From assembly GCF_033898525.1 (NCBI RefSeq), contig NZ_JAXAFJ010000001.1, positions 62,001 through 126,000 of the forward strand: a stretch of 64,000 nucleotides of DNA, given 5' to 3'. This document shows positions 25,911 to 34,804 of the stretch, piece by piece. How positions within the stretch are numbered: position 1 is the first letter of the stretch; each line of letters starts with the position of its first letter. Made by a program: the position numbers and the translations under genes. This DNA is from Flaviflagellibacter rhizophilus. GTDB lineage: Bacteria; Pseudomonadota; Alphaproteobacteria; Rhizobiales; Methylopilaceae. The notes beneath the pieces are model-generated. The model was not told the DNA's origin. It saw nothing but the letters and a program-made list of their open reading frames with translations, and did no database searches.

Positions 25911-26093
25911 TTGATGTGAACCTACGGGGCCCGTCTTGCGAATACCTTAACTGGGCAGGTCGATTGCAAGCTTCGTGGAAGTAGTCGAAGGTGATGCTAA
26001 ACAAATGGTAACCCGGGCATCCACCCGGACTTCTTACCACTTCCTTAACTTCCACCGTGTACCCGTATGCACACGTCTTTATTGGGTGCAGGC

Positions 26094-26582
26094 ATGATTT
26101 CGGCTCGTTCTCTGGCTCATGTGACCACCGTCGCGGCCGCTCTGTGCTGCTCGGCGGCGTCTGCGCAGGAGGCGCTGGAGGCGTTCGGCCCCTCGTCCAT
26201 CAAACACAAAGTGATCGCGCTCGACATCGCGAGCACGGCGTGGGCTCCGGACGGCACAACCACTCTTGTCATCGGAAATCCGGCCATAGCCGACGCCGTT
26301 CTGCCCCGGTCGGGCGATAACCTCATGGTGCTTACCGGGAAAAGCTATGGGATGACCAACATCATCGCACTTGACGCAGACGGACGTCCGCTTGGCGAGA
26401 CGCTGGTGCGCGTCGAGCAGCCGGCCACGCCCACTGTCACAGTGATGCGCGGCACCTTGCGGGAGACCTGGATCTGCGCGCCACGTTGCGAGCAGACCCT
26501 AACCCTCGGCGACAACCCCGAATTCTTCGGCAACAGCAACACACAGATCGGCACCCGCAATGGCACGGCCAGCGCGCGCTAG
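26094..26582 (+). CDS. Pilus assembly N-terminal-domain protein (Tad locus)
   Basis: Small periplasmic protein of about 162 residues with a signal peptide ending SAASAQ. The region with VIALDIASTAW, LVIGNPAIADAVLPRSGDNL and LTGKSYGMTNIIALDADGR matches the domain found at the N-terminus of T2SS/T3SS/Tad secretins, here without a secretin barrel. It may stabilise or cap the CpaC ring. C-terminal cysteines in WICAPRCEQTL could form a disulfide. A start at 26067 is possible. Its last 23 bases overlap tadE in another frame. Confidence 0.85.
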   Translation: MISARSLAHVTTVAAALCCSAASAQEALEAFGPSSIKHKVIALDIASTAWAPDGTTTLVIGNPAIADAVLPRSGDNLMVLTGKSYGMTNIIALDADGRPLGETLVRVEQPATPTVTVMRGTLRETWICAPRCEQTLTLGDNPEFFGNSNTQIGTRNGTASAR

Positions 26583-27093
26583 CCTCCTCTTCGCTGTGCG
26601 CGCAGATCAGCGGTTCCTCCGGGATGAGCGTGGCGCCACGGCCGTGGAGTTCGCGTTCATCGCCCTGCCGTTCTTCGCCCTGCTGTTCGCCATCGTCCAG
26701 GTGTCACTCATGCTTCTGGTGAACAGCGCCCTGGATACGGCGCTCACCGACGTGGCCAGATCGATCTGGGCGCGCGAAACACAGAATGCGGCGCCCAGCT
26801 TCGCGCAGGTCAAGACGGCCGTCTGTGCGGGCGTACCCATGTTGAACTGCGATGAGTTGCGCATCGAGGTCAGCGCGAACGCTGATGCTGCGGACGTCAA
26901 CCCTGCTGCCTACGACGCCAAGTGCTTCGATCCGGATCTGGAGCCTCCCGCAACCTGCTATGACCCCGGGGCGGCGCGTGACGTCCTTGTTCTGCGGGCA
27001 GCCTACAAGTGGCCGTTCGGCATCGGAATCACTGATTTTGGCAGTGGATCGATGCTGGTCAGCACGGCGGTGTTCAAGAACGAGATATTTTGA
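26560..27093 (+). CDS. tadE: TadE-family pseudopilin
   Basis: Minor pilin-like protein of the Tad system, 177 residues. The N-terminal motif RDERGATAVEFAFIALPFF resembles a prepilin cleavage site followed by a hydrophobic helix (about 28-52), which CpaA probably processes. The mature domain has four cysteines (AVCAGVPMLNCDE, KCFDPD, TCYDPG) that likely form disulfides. Its stop shares a base with the next gene (TGATG). Confidence 0.92.
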   Translation: MARPARASLLFAVRADQRFLRDERGATAVEFAFIALPFFALLFAIVQVSLMLLVNSALDTALTDVARSIWARETQNAAPSFAQVKTAVCAGVPMLNCDELRIEVSANADAADVNPAAYDAKCFDPDLEPPATCYDPGAARDVLVLRAAYKWPFGIGITDFGSGSMLVSTAVFKNEIF

Positions 27094-27692
27094 TGAGAAC
27101 CCGCTGTGTGGAGGGCACTTTCCGGCGCGATGAGCGGGGCACCTCGGCCGTCGAGTTCGCGCTGATCGCTCCGGTCATGCTGATCCTGCTGCTCGGAACT
27201 TTCGAAATGACGCGCGCCTTCAGCGCGCAGCGCAAAGTGGTGGCCATGGCTGCTACCGTGAACCGGCTGGTTGCCGGCTTCAACGTGCTCACGCCTGAGC
27301 AGTTGAACAATCCTGAGACCAACAAACCCGGCGTCACGAAGAACGACCTTGAGGGCGTCATCAACGCGGCGAAAGCCGTGCTTTTTCCGCTCGACGCCGC
27401 CGACGGCCTTCTGGAGATCACTATCGACCGGATCGACCGCGAGGATGATGCAGGCATCATCAAATGGACCTACGACTGGCAGACGCGGCAGGGCACCAAT
27501 AGCCCTGCCTCCGCTAACGCCGATTACGTGCCGACCAGAAACAGCGTCGTGCGAACCCGCATCACCTACACACACCGACCAATCTTCACGGACATGGTGG
27601 CCAGTTTCGGCATCCCGGGATTTTCGCTGCAGGGCACCGCGATCGGAGGCGGCGAAGGGGATCCTATCACCAACATCGACGGTCATTTCTAA
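27093..27692 (+). CDS. tadF: TadE/TadF-like pseudopilin
   Basis: Second minor pilin-like protein, 199 residues from ATG 27093. It has RRDERGTSAVEFALIAPVML at 11-30 with the same processing-type motif and a hydrophobic helix to about 37. The rest is a periplasmic domain with no cysteines. Coupled to tadE by TGATG. It ends nine bases from the convergent GGDEF/EAL gene. Assignment as TadF rather than a second TadE rests on order and size. Confidence 0.85.
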   Translation: MRTRCVEGTFRRDERGTSAVEFALIAPVMLILLLGTFEMTRAFSAQRKVVAMAATVNRLVAGFNVLTPEQLNNPETNKPGVTKNDLEGVINAAKAVLFPLDAADGLLEITIDRIDREDDAGIIKWTYDWQTRQGTNSPASANADYVPTRNSVVRTRITYTHRPIFTDMVASFGIPGFSLQGTAIGGGEGDPITNIDGHF

Positions 27693-27700
27693 GGCTGCTT

Positions 27701-29866
27701 TCAGGAAGCCGGCCAGCCTCCGCCCGCCTTTTGCCTCACGCCCGTCGCGGCGGAGCCTTCAAGATACATCTCCTCGAACTGCATGGCGGTGATCGGGCGA
27801 GAGATCAGGAAGCCCTGGCCATAGGTGCAGCCGAGCTGGACAAGGTAATCGCGCTGGTCGACCGACTCGATCCCCTCGGCCACAGTTTCGAAGCCCAGAT
27901 TCTTGGCGAGGGAGATGATCGCGGCGACCACGACGCGCGCGGATCCGTCCCGCACGCAACCCGCCACGAAGCTTCGGTCGATTTTCAGAACGTCGACCGG
28001 CATGGCCGTAAGGCTGGCAAGGTTCGAGAAGCCTGTTCCGAAATCGTCGATGGCGATGCCAACCCCGGCCTGACGCAGTGCCGCCAGTTGCCGCGCGGTC
28101 TGGCGCGGCTCGGTCATGGCCGTATTCTCGGTGATCTCGATGTGCAGTTGCTGCGGCGCAAAGCCCGAGGCATCGAGGATGGCCAGCGTGTCGGCGGCGA
28201 ATTCCGGATGACGGCTCTGCGACGGCGAGATGTTCACGGCGAGACGAGGGAACATCCCTCGGCCTGCCCACACCGCGCCCTGCTTGCACACGAGGCGGAG
28301 TACCCTTGTACTCAGTTCCCCGAGGAGGCCCGACTCTTCGGCGATGTCGATGAATTCCGCCGGGCCTACAAGGCCCCGCTGCGGATGGCGCCAGCGCACA
28401 AGAGCCTCGGCACCCGTCATGCTGCCGTCCCGCAAATCGACCTGCGGCTGGTAGAACACCTCGAACTGATCCGCCTCCAGCCCGACGCGGATCTCCTGCT
28501 CGATGATCAGGCGCCGGAAGGCATAGCTTTCCATGTTGCGATTGCCGAAGCCGAACAGGCGGTCGCCCGCGCCCCTGGCATCCATCGCGCCATCGGATGC
28601 CGCGCGCAGCACGGTCGAGAAGTCCTCGCCATCCGTCGGGACGAACGCGATGCCCGCATGCGCCTTGATGGTGACCGCGTGGGCACCAACCTGAACGGGT
28701 CCGCTGAATGCATCCAGGAAATGCATGACCTCGCGACCTACCGATTCCTGGATCCACTCCCCTTCGATCAGGATGCCGAACCGGTCTTCTCCGATGCGCG
28801 CCAGCACGACGCTGCGGGCAGCGTCCGGCGAGACCTTCGGCAGGGAATGCTCCCGGTCGCGCAGCATGTCGGCGATCGTGGTGACGGCATCATCCCCGAC
28901 ATCGAGGCCGAGCGCCCGATGCACATGATGCAGACGGTCAAGCTCGATAATGACGAAGGCCGCCTCCGCGCCTCGATCGACAACGGACTGAAGGCTGCGC
29001 CTCATCTGCTCGCGATTGGCAAGTCCGCTGACAGGGTCGGTGAAGGTCAGCCGGTGTACGGCCTCGAAGCTCTCCTGGAGGCTGCGCGTCATGGACTGGA
29101 AGGATCGCGACAGTTCTCCGAGTTCGTCATTGCGTGCCTCATCGACCGGCGGCTCGAAATTACCTTCGGAAACGTTCTTCGTGGCCTGCGTCATCCGGGA
29201 GATGGGCGCTGTGACAAAGCGCATGGTGGTCGCTGTAAGCGGCAAGGCGAACAGCATGAAGATGACTGCGATCGCAACATTGCGGTTGAAGGAGGCGGTG
29301 ATCGCATCGACCAGGCCTCTTTTCAGCAGCCCCATGCGGGCAACCGCGACCGGTTCGCTGCCCCGCGCGTAGATCGGCAGTGCGATATGAAGGATCTGTT
29401 CACCCGCCTCCATCGACGGGAGTTCCCGGCGGATAGCGGTCTGCAAAGCCTTCCCGGCAGCAGGATCCTGAGACAGTGTCTCGGGATCCGGGAAGGCCGG
29501 CTGGCCTGATGGGCCAAGAGGCGTCACGAAAGCGTAGATCGTGTCCTGATCCAGCGCGGCGACCTCATCGAGGACCTTCTGCAGGTCGAGCATGCGCTGG
29601 GGGCTCGGACGCTCGGCGGAGATGCCGTTGACCACTGCATAGAGGTGCTCGGCACGCGCGGTGAAGGATTGCTGGGCCCACCGCTCCGCCTGGGTGTTGG
29701 CGATCCACACAAGAACAAGCGTGAGGCTCAGCAAGAGCAGCGCGACGAATAGCGTGAACCGCGTCGCAAGCCCCATCGGCAGGAGGTCAAAGCGGCGGAT
29801 AATCCGTCTGTAAAATAGGTTCAACGCCTGCTCAGTGCCCCGTATCGCCGCCACTGCATAGACCAT
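27701..29866 (-). CDS. Membrane c-di-GMP phosphodiesterase with degenerate GGDEF and intact EAL
   Basis: A 721-residue inner-membrane signalling protein: helix 1 (about 36-56), a periplasmic sensor (57-195), helix 2 (196-218), HAMP (about 218-270), GGDEF (about 270-440) and EAL (about 450-710). The GGDEF signature is replaced by GEDRF at 359-363, so cyclase activity is unlikely. The EAL domain has EALVRW at 487-492, NISPSQ, EITENTAM, IDDFGTG, LKIDRSF and VAEGIES, as in active phosphodiesterases that degrade c-di-GMP. Located beside the Tad genes, it may tune pilus-dependent attachment; that link is inference. ATG 29776 is an alternative start but would cut the N-terminus. Confidence 0.92.
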   Translation of the reverse strand: MVYAVAAIRGTEQALNLFYRRIIRRFDLLPMGLATRFTLFVALLLLSLTLVLVWIANTQAERWAQQSFTARAEHLYAVVNGISAERPSPQRMLDLQKVLDEVAALDQDTIYAFVTPLGPSGQPAFPDPETLSQDPAAGKALQTAIRRELPSMEAGEQILHIALPIYARGSEPVAVARMGLLKRGLVDAITASFNRNVAIAVIFMLFALPLTATTMRFVTAPISRMTQATKNVSEGNFEPPVDEARNDELGELSRSFQSMTRSLQESFEAVHRLTFTDPVSGLANREQMRRSLQSVVDRGAEAAFVIIELDRLHHVHRALGLDVGDDAVTTIADMLRDREHSLPKVSPDAARSVVLARIGEDRFGILIEGEWIQESVGREVMHFLDAFSGPVQVGAHAVTIKAHAGIAFVPTDGEDFSTVLRAASDGAMDARGAGDRLFGFGNRNMESYAFRRLIIEQEIRVGLEADQFEVFYQPQVDLRDGSMTGAEALVRWRHPQRGLVGPAEFIDIAEESGLLGELSTRVLRLVCKQGAVWAGRGMFPRLAVNISPSQSRHPEFAADTLAILDASGFAPQQLHIEITENTAMTEPRQTARQLAALRQAGVGIAIDDFGTGFSNLASLTAMPVDVLKIDRSFVAGCVRDGSARVVVAAIISLAKNLGFETVAEGIESVDQRDYLVQLGCTYGQGFLISRPITAMQFEEMYLEGSAATGVRQKAGGGWPAS

Positions 29867-30027
29867 CAGAAAAGTTTAGGTCCCCTTCACAAGCAAGGTC
29901 GAAACGCTCGATCCGGTACATTTCTGGAGAATATGGAGCCAGAGGAAGATAGATTAGACGAGTATTCCGCTTGGCGGCACGGCTGTTCGATGCCAACCTT
30001 GGCTCCGCTCCTATGGAAGGGGACGCG

Positions 30028-30825
30028 ATGCGGCTGTCAGCGCTGGCTCTCTGCCTGTTCATCCTGGGCTTCGTGCCTTCCGCGCGCGCGGAAGAGGTCG
30101 ATCTCGAACTGGTCCTCGCGGTCGACATCTCCTATTCCATGGACCCGGATGAATTGCGGCTGCAGCGGGAGGGGTACCGCGAAGCCATCACGTCGCGCGC
30201 CGTCCTCGATGCGATCCGGAGCGGGGTCCACGGCCGCATCGCTCTGACTTACGTGGAGTGGGCCGGCTCCGCGCATCAGTCGGTGATCGTGGACTGGCAG
30301 GTCATCGACGGCCCCGAAAGCGCCGGGCGCTTCGCGGCTGCCCTTGATCGCTCGACGCCGGAGCGTGCGTTCCGGACGTCCATATCCGGTGCGCTCACAT
30401 TTTCCGCAGACCTTCTGACGCGAAGCGGGCATAGCGGACTTCGACAGGTGATCGATGTCTCGGGCGACGGCGCAAACAATCAGGGTCCGGTTGTAACGTC
30501 TGCCCGCGATCGTGTCCTTGCCCAAGGCATATCGATCAACGGCCTGCCGCTTGCCCTGAAGGAAGGCGGCGCGATGGCCATGCGCGCGGAGGATCTGGAA
30601 GAGTACTACCGCTCATGCGTGATCGGCGGGCCGGGCGCCTTCGTTGTTCCGGTTCGCGATGCCGCCTCCTTCGGGGAGGCGGTGCGCACCAAGCTCGTGC
30701 TTGAGATTTCCGGCAGTCAGCCGGCCCCGAGCCTTGTCCCGGTTCAAGCGGCATGGGTGAATTGCAGCATCGGGGAAATCATGTGGGGCGAGCGTTACGG
30801 TGATTTTGGTTCCGACACCCCGTAG
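30028..30825 (+). CDS. DUF1194 protein (von Willebrand A-like, exported)
   Basis: A 265-residue secreted or periplasmic protein with a signal peptide (SALALCLFILGFVPSARA). The DUF1194 domain has a MIDAS-like DISYSMD near residues 33-39, YVEWAGSAHQ and VIDVSGDGANN, so a metal-dependent adhesion fold is likely. Start at 30028 follows AAGGGG; the frame is open from 29971. Cysteines near 194 and 253 could pair. Biological role is not established. Ends four bases from the convergent hrpB. Confidence 0.88.
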   Translation: MRLSALALCLFILGFVPSARAEEVDLELVLAVDISYSMDPDELRLQREGYREAITSRAVLDAIRSGVHGRIALTYVEWAGSAHQSVIVDWQVIDGPESAGRFAAALDRSTPERAFRTSISGALTFSADLLTRSGHSGLRQVIDVSGDGANNQGPVVTSARDRVLAQGISINGLPLALKEGGAMAMRAEDLEEYYRSCVIGGPGAFVVPVRDAASFGEAVRTKLVLEISGSQPAPSLVPVQAAWVNCSIGEIMWGERYGDFGSDTP

Positions 30826-30828
30826 CGG

Positions 30829-33300
30829 TCAGGTTCCTCTTGGCTTCGCACGGCGCGTGGCTTCGGCGAGCCTCGGATCTTCGGGCCAGGGATGACGGGG
30901 ATACCGCCCCCGCATGTCCGAGCGCACCGCGGTCCAGGAGCCACGCCAGAAACCCGGAAGGTCGCGGGTCACCTGCACCGGTCTCTGCGCGGGCGAGAGA
31001 AGCTCGAGCACAACGGGTATGCGGCCGCCGGCGATCGCCGGATGTCGGTCCAGCCCGAACAACTCCTGCACGCGCACCGAAAGCAGTGGCTCCTCGCCGG
31101 AATAGTCGATGGCCAGCCGGGATCCCGAAGGCACATCGATGTGGGTCGGCGCTTCCGCGTCGAGCCGACGGGCAAGTTCGTAGGGTATAAGCGTTCCGAG
31201 CGCGGCATCGAGATCCTGCGCGGAGATTTCCGACAGGGCAGCTTTGCCGACGAGTTGCGGCGCAAGCCAGTCCGCGACGGAGGCTGCCAGTGCGCCGTCG
31301 GACAGATCAGGCCAGCCATCCCCGTGAGCCCGGCGCAGGAAGCCCACACGATCTCGCAATTGCAGGAGGTGCCTTGTCCATGGCAGCCGTTCCAACCCGA
31401 TTGCAGCGATGCCGGTGGCAAGCCGCTCGGCGGTCTGCTCGTTTCTCGGTGCAGCGCGGGGGGTGTCGGACAGAACAAGCGAGCCCAGCCGCCGCACCGA
31501 ACGGGCCCGGACGGAGGCGGAGGCGCGATCGAACGACACTTCATCCTGCGCGCTGATGATGTCCGCGAACATCGTCAGGATCTCGTCCTCGCCGATCTCC
31601 GCAGCCAGACGAATGCGGGCCGACGATGCGGCGCCAGAAAGGTCGGCAACCGTCAGGAAGGGTGCACGGGCCAGCGCCTCGGCAGGATCGATCAAGGCAC
31701 CCCGGCCACTGGCCAGCCGGAATTCACCAGTCTTACCACGGGCCTGGGCTACCCGATCCGGATAGGCAAGCGAAAGGATCGCTCCGTCGGAGAGCGCTTG
31801 CGCCTGCGATTGGGGCGGACAGACCCGGTCTGCCTCTCGCCGCCAGCCGGCGGCCAGCGAGCGGCCCTCTGCCGCCCGGCGCGAACTGTCCCGCTGCAGC
31901 GCCGCAAGCCGATGGCCTATATCGGCGCCCTCGCCTCCCAGACCGCGCTCCACAAGGAGCAGCGCGATGTCGCAGGCACGTCCGGCCATGCCCCTTCGTG
32001 CCGCATCCAGGATCATGGCCGCCAGCCGAGGTGGTAGCGGCAGACGCCGCATGTCACGACCACGAGGTGTTATGCGGCCGGTTGCGTCGAGCGCACCAAG
32101 TTGACAGAGCAGCTTGACGGCTTCTGTCCAAGCCGGTGCCGGCGGCGCATCCAGCCACCGCAGCGAGCCGGGATCTGCCACGCCCCAGACGGCGAGATCC
32201 AGAACCAGTCCCGTCAGGTCGGCCGACAGGATTTCCGGCGTGCCGAACGCCGGGAACCCCGATGCCGCGGCCTCTTCCCACATCCGGTAGCAGACGCCCG
32301 GCTCCGTACGGCCGGCACGGCCACGCCGCTGATCCGCCGCCGCCCGGGAAACCCTGACCGTCTCGAGCCGGGTCAATCCCGTGGAGGGTTCAAACGCCGG
32401 AACGCGGGCGAGGCCGCAATCGACCACGATGCGGACGCCCTCAATCGTCAGGCTGGTCTCTGCGATGGATGTTGCCAGTACGACCTTGCGTCGCCCCGGC
32501 GCTGCAGGCTGAACGGCTTTGTCCTGCTCGCGAGGGTCCAACCCGCCATGCAGTTCCACGACATCGACATCGGGAGGAACCGCGTCGCGCAGTCTGGCGC
32601 CGGTGCGGCGGATCTCTGCCTGCCCAGGCAGGAACACAAGAACGCTGCCCTCCTCCTCACGCAGGGCACGCCGTGCCACGGCGGCAACGTCTTCCTCCAG
32701 ACGAAGGACGGGATCGCGCCCGCGATATCGGGTCTCGACGGTAAAGGCGCGCCCAAGGCTCTCCACCACCGGCGCATCATCCAGCAGCCGTGCAACGCGC
32801 GCGCCATCGAGCGTCGCGGACATGACTAGGATCCGGAGGTCCTCCCGCAAGCCGGCCTGCGCATCAAGCGCCAGTGCCAGTCCGAGATCTGCATCCAGCG
32901 AGCGTTCGTGGAACTCGTCGAACAGCACCGCCGCGATACCGCCGAGTTCTGGATCATCGAGCACCATTCGGGTGAAGACGCCCTCGGTGACCACTTCGAT
33001 GCGTGTGGCCGGGCCAATCTTCGAGCCCAGCCTCACGCGCAGGCCAACGACGCCACCGACCTGCTGGCCGAGTGAGGAGGCCATCCGCTCGGCTGCCGCG
33101 CGTGCGGCGATGCGGCGCGGTTCCAGAACGAGGATGCGGCCATCGCCGCGCCAGGATGCGTCGAGAAGGTCCAGCGGCACGCGTGTTGTCTTGCCCGCGC
33201 CCGGTGATGCGACGAGTACCGCGCGCGTTCCTTCTTCCAGAACCGTCCGAAGCCGTGGAAGCGCGTCATCAATGGGAAGGGCGTGGTTGAACCTGCTCAC
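30829..33300 (-). CDS. hrpB: ATP-dependent RNA helicase HrpB
   Basis: DEAH-type helicase of 823 residues, a normal HrpB length. Walker A SPGAGKTT at 32-39, DEFH at 128-131, SATLDG motif III near 161, the second RecA domain with TSIAETSLTIEGVRIVVDCG and QRRGRAGRTEPGVCYRMW, and the C-terminal HrpB domain starting about residue 640. Cytosolic; role in RNA metabolism is poorly defined in bacteria. It follows the small membrane protein gene by 42 bases on the same strand. Confidence 0.95.
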   Translation of the reverse strand: MSRFNHALPIDDALPRLRTVLEEGTRAVLVASPGAGKTTRVPLDLLDASWRGDGRILVLEPRRIAARAAAERMASSLGQQVGGVVGLRVRLGSKIGPATRIEVVTEGVFTRMVLDDPELGGIAAVLFDEFHERSLDADLGLALALDAQAGLREDLRILVMSATLDGARVARLLDDAPVVESLGRAFTVETRYRGRDPVLRLEEDVAAVARRALREEEGSVLVFLPGQAEIRRTGARLRDAVPPDVDVVELHGGLDPREQDKAVQPAAPGRRKVVLATSIAETSLTIEGVRIVVDCGLARVPAFEPSTGLTRLETVRVSRAAADQRRGRAGRTEPGVCYRMWEEAAASGFPAFGTPEILSADLTGLVLDLAVWGVADPGSLRWLDAPPAPAWTEAVKLLCQLGALDATGRITPRGRDMRRLPLPPRLAAMILDAARRGMAGRACDIALLLVERGLGGEGADIGHRLAALQRDSSRRAAEGRSLAAGWRREADRVCPPQSQAQALSDGAILSLAYPDRVAQARGKTGEFRLASGRGALIDPAEALARAPFLTVADLSGAASSARIRLAAEIGEDEILTMFADIISAQDEVSFDRASASVRARSVRRLGSLVLSDTPRAAPRNEQTAERLATGIAAIGLERLPWTRHLLQLRDRVGFLRRAHGDGWPDLSDGALAASVADWLAPQLVGKAALSEISAQDLDAALGTLIPYELARRLDAEAPTHIDVPSGSRLAIDYSGEEPLLSVRVQELFGLDRHPAIAGGRIPVVLELLSPAQRPVQVTRDLPGFWRGSWTAVRSDMRGRYPRHPWPEDPRLAEATRRAKPRGT

Positions 33301-33342
33301 GCCGGGTCATGAAGCCCAGATCGCCCCGTGGGGCAAGGCGCT

Positions 33343-33600
33343 TCAGCTGCCGATGCCGCCGAGCACAAAGATGACGATCGCCAAGCCGACCGCTACAAGG
33401 ACGGAGGTGGGACCGTACATGCTCCAGAACGTCCCGAAAGCTCCGCTGCTGGGCACCATGGGAGGTTCCGGCGGATGCGTGGACGGTGCCCCCGGGATCT
33501 GGATGTGATGATCGGGGTGCGGGACAGGTCCGTCCGTGTCCGGGTTTTCGGGCTCTTCCGGACGGGGATCCATCCTGCTTCCGCTGACAGTGTCTGTCAT
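33343..33600 (-). CDS. Small tail-anchored membrane protein, stress-type
   Basis: An 85-residue protein that I do not recognise. Residues 1-50 are hydrophilic and very rich in Pro, Asp, Glu and His; the C-terminus is one transmembrane helix (TSVLVAVGLAIVIFVLGGIG) ending in Ser. The topology suggests a cytosolic or periplasmic disordered head on a single tail anchor. A perfect EcfG promoter lies 33 bases upstream, strong evidence that this short frame is a real gene and is induced by general stress. Confidence 0.75.
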   Translation of the reverse strand: MTDTVSGSRMDPRPEEPENPDTDGPVPHPDHHIQIPGAPSTHPPEPPMVPSSGAFGTFWSMYGPTSVLVAVGLAIVIFVLGGIGS

Positions 33601-33632
33601 GAGAGACCTCGCTTCGGGACCTACCCCTGAGC

Positions 33633-33657
33633 AACGCAGCCTCTGGTTCTCTGTTCC
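33633..33657 (-). promoter_or_regulatory. EcfG (general stress sigma) promoter
   Basis: Minus-strand GGAAC (complement of 33653-33657), 16 bases, then CGTT (complement of 33633-33636): a full match to GGAAC-N16/17-CGTT. It would start transcription about 25 bases before the 85-residue membrane protein gene at 33600. Confidence 0.75.
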
Positions 33658-33683
33658 TTTAGCTCGGCCCTTTCCCAGGGCAC

Positions 33684-33708
33684 AAAAAAGGCCGGGCGAT
33701 GCCCGGCC
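33684..33708 (-). terminator. Rho-independent terminator of the cold-shock gene
   Basis: Minus-strand GGCCGGGC-ATC-GCCCGGCC followed by TTTTTT (complement of 33684-33689), 24 bases after the stop of the double cold-shock gene. Confidence 0.92.
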
Positions 33709-33731
33709 TCTGCATTCTGGGTGTGCGAAGA

Positions 33732-34583
33732 TCAGTCGTCGCTACGTACCGAGGTGGCCTGACGACCCTTCGGGGTCTCGACCACCTGCATGGTCACCTT
33801 CTGGCCCTCATTGAGGCCTGCGAGCTGCGAACGCTGCACGGCGGAGATGTGAACGAAGACGTCCTTGCCGCCATCGCCCGTCTCCACGAAGCCCATCCCC
33901 TTCTCGACGCTGAACCACTTCACAGTTCCGCTCATCTCGGTCGAGGGGCCGGTCTCCGGTCCGCGACGTGCGCCGCCACCGAAGCCGCCGCCACCACCAC
34001 CGCCGCCGTAACCGCCGGAGCGCTCACCACCATAACCGCCGGAGCGTTCACCACCGTAGCCGCCGGAACGTTCGCCGTAGCCACCGCCGGAGCGCTCGCC
34101 ACCACCGAAGCCGGTGCTCGGACGGCGCGGCGCCTCAGCCGTTGCCGTGCTGTCGTCCACCGAGATCACGCGGGTGATCTGGCGGCCCTTCTGGCCCTGG
34201 CCGACCTGCACGCTGAGCGTGGCGCCCGGGGGCACCGTCTCGCGGCCAACGGCCTGCAGGGCTGCGATGTGAAGGAAAGCATCGCCCGATCCATCAGAGA
34301 TCTCGGCGAAGCCATAGCCCTTCTCACCATTGAACCACTTCACGGTGGCGTTCACCGGATCGCCCGTGGGCTCCGGACCTGCCGAACGGTTGAAGCCGCC
34401 GCCAGCGAAGCCGCCGCCACCGCCACCAGCGCCGCCGCCGAAGCCGCCGCCTGCACCGCCGCCATAGCCGCCACCAGCGCCGCCGCCGTAGGAGCGGGGA
34501 GGAGCTGCGTAGTCGCTTGGCGGCGTGAAGTCGTCGTCAAAACCGCGCCGCGTCTTCGGCCTGAATTCCTTACCTCTGCCCAT
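33732..34583 (-). CDS. Double cold-shock-domain protein with Gly-rich linkers
   Basis: Nucleic-acid-binding protein of 283 residues with two cold-shock domains: CSD1 about 76-143 (KWFNGEKGYGFAEI, DAFLHI) and CSD2 about 217-281 (KWFSVEKGMGFVET, DVFVHIS). Both keep the RNP1 and RNP2 aromatic motifs. The N-terminal 70 residues and the inter-domain linker (150-210) are Gly/Tyr/Arg-rich, including repeats of GERSGGYG. Such RGG-like linkers can drive RNA binding and condensation. Two-domain cold-shock proteins are known in alphaproteobacteria; the long Gly-rich parts are unusual. The 221 bases upstream hold no gene and probably contain its promoter and a long leader. Confidence 0.93.
   Translation of the reverse strand: MGRGKEFRPKTRRGFDDDFTPPSDYAAPPRSYGGGAGGGYGGGAGGGFGGGAGGGGGGFAGGGFNRSAGPEPTGDPVNATVKWFNGEKGYGFAEISDGSGDAFLHIAALQAVGRETVPPGATLSVQVGQGQKGRQITRVISVDDSTATAEAPRRPSTGFGGGERSGGGYGERSGGYGGERSGGYGGERSGGYGGGGGGGGFGGGARRGPETGPSTEMSGTVKWFSVEKGMGFVETGDGGKDVFVHISAVQRSQLAGLNEGQKVTMQVVETPKGRQATSVRSDD
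34008..34110. repeat. In-frame 24-base tandem repeats in the cold-shock gene
   Basis: Near-identical units of CCGCCGGAGCGCTCACCACC type recur four times, one shortened to 21 bases, and encode the GERSGGYG repeats of the linker. Copy number probably varies between strains. Confidence 0.8.
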
Positions 34584-34804
34584 TCTGCCCTAACCCCGAC
34601 CCCGGGGCCCCTGTCATTCGGCCGCGCGCGCTGCCGCTCTAGTCAAAAACAATATTCTGCTTCGCGGTGCGCGCTCAGCAAGCAGCCGACCTTCAAGCAT
34701 CACTGAACAGATACGGCTGGATGCAACATAACCTTCGCAGGGTCCGCGATGAAGTGGAATTTGCGATGCGCGCCGAAAAACCGCTCTCTGTGCGCTTCAC
34801 TGCG

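Noticed and set aside
30028..30825. DUF1194 protein as the missing TadG of the Tad locus
   Set aside because: It has a von Willebrand-like MIDAS but lacks the TadE-like N-terminal helix of TadG, and is separated from the tad genes by the GGDEF/EAL gene. No TadG was found in the window.
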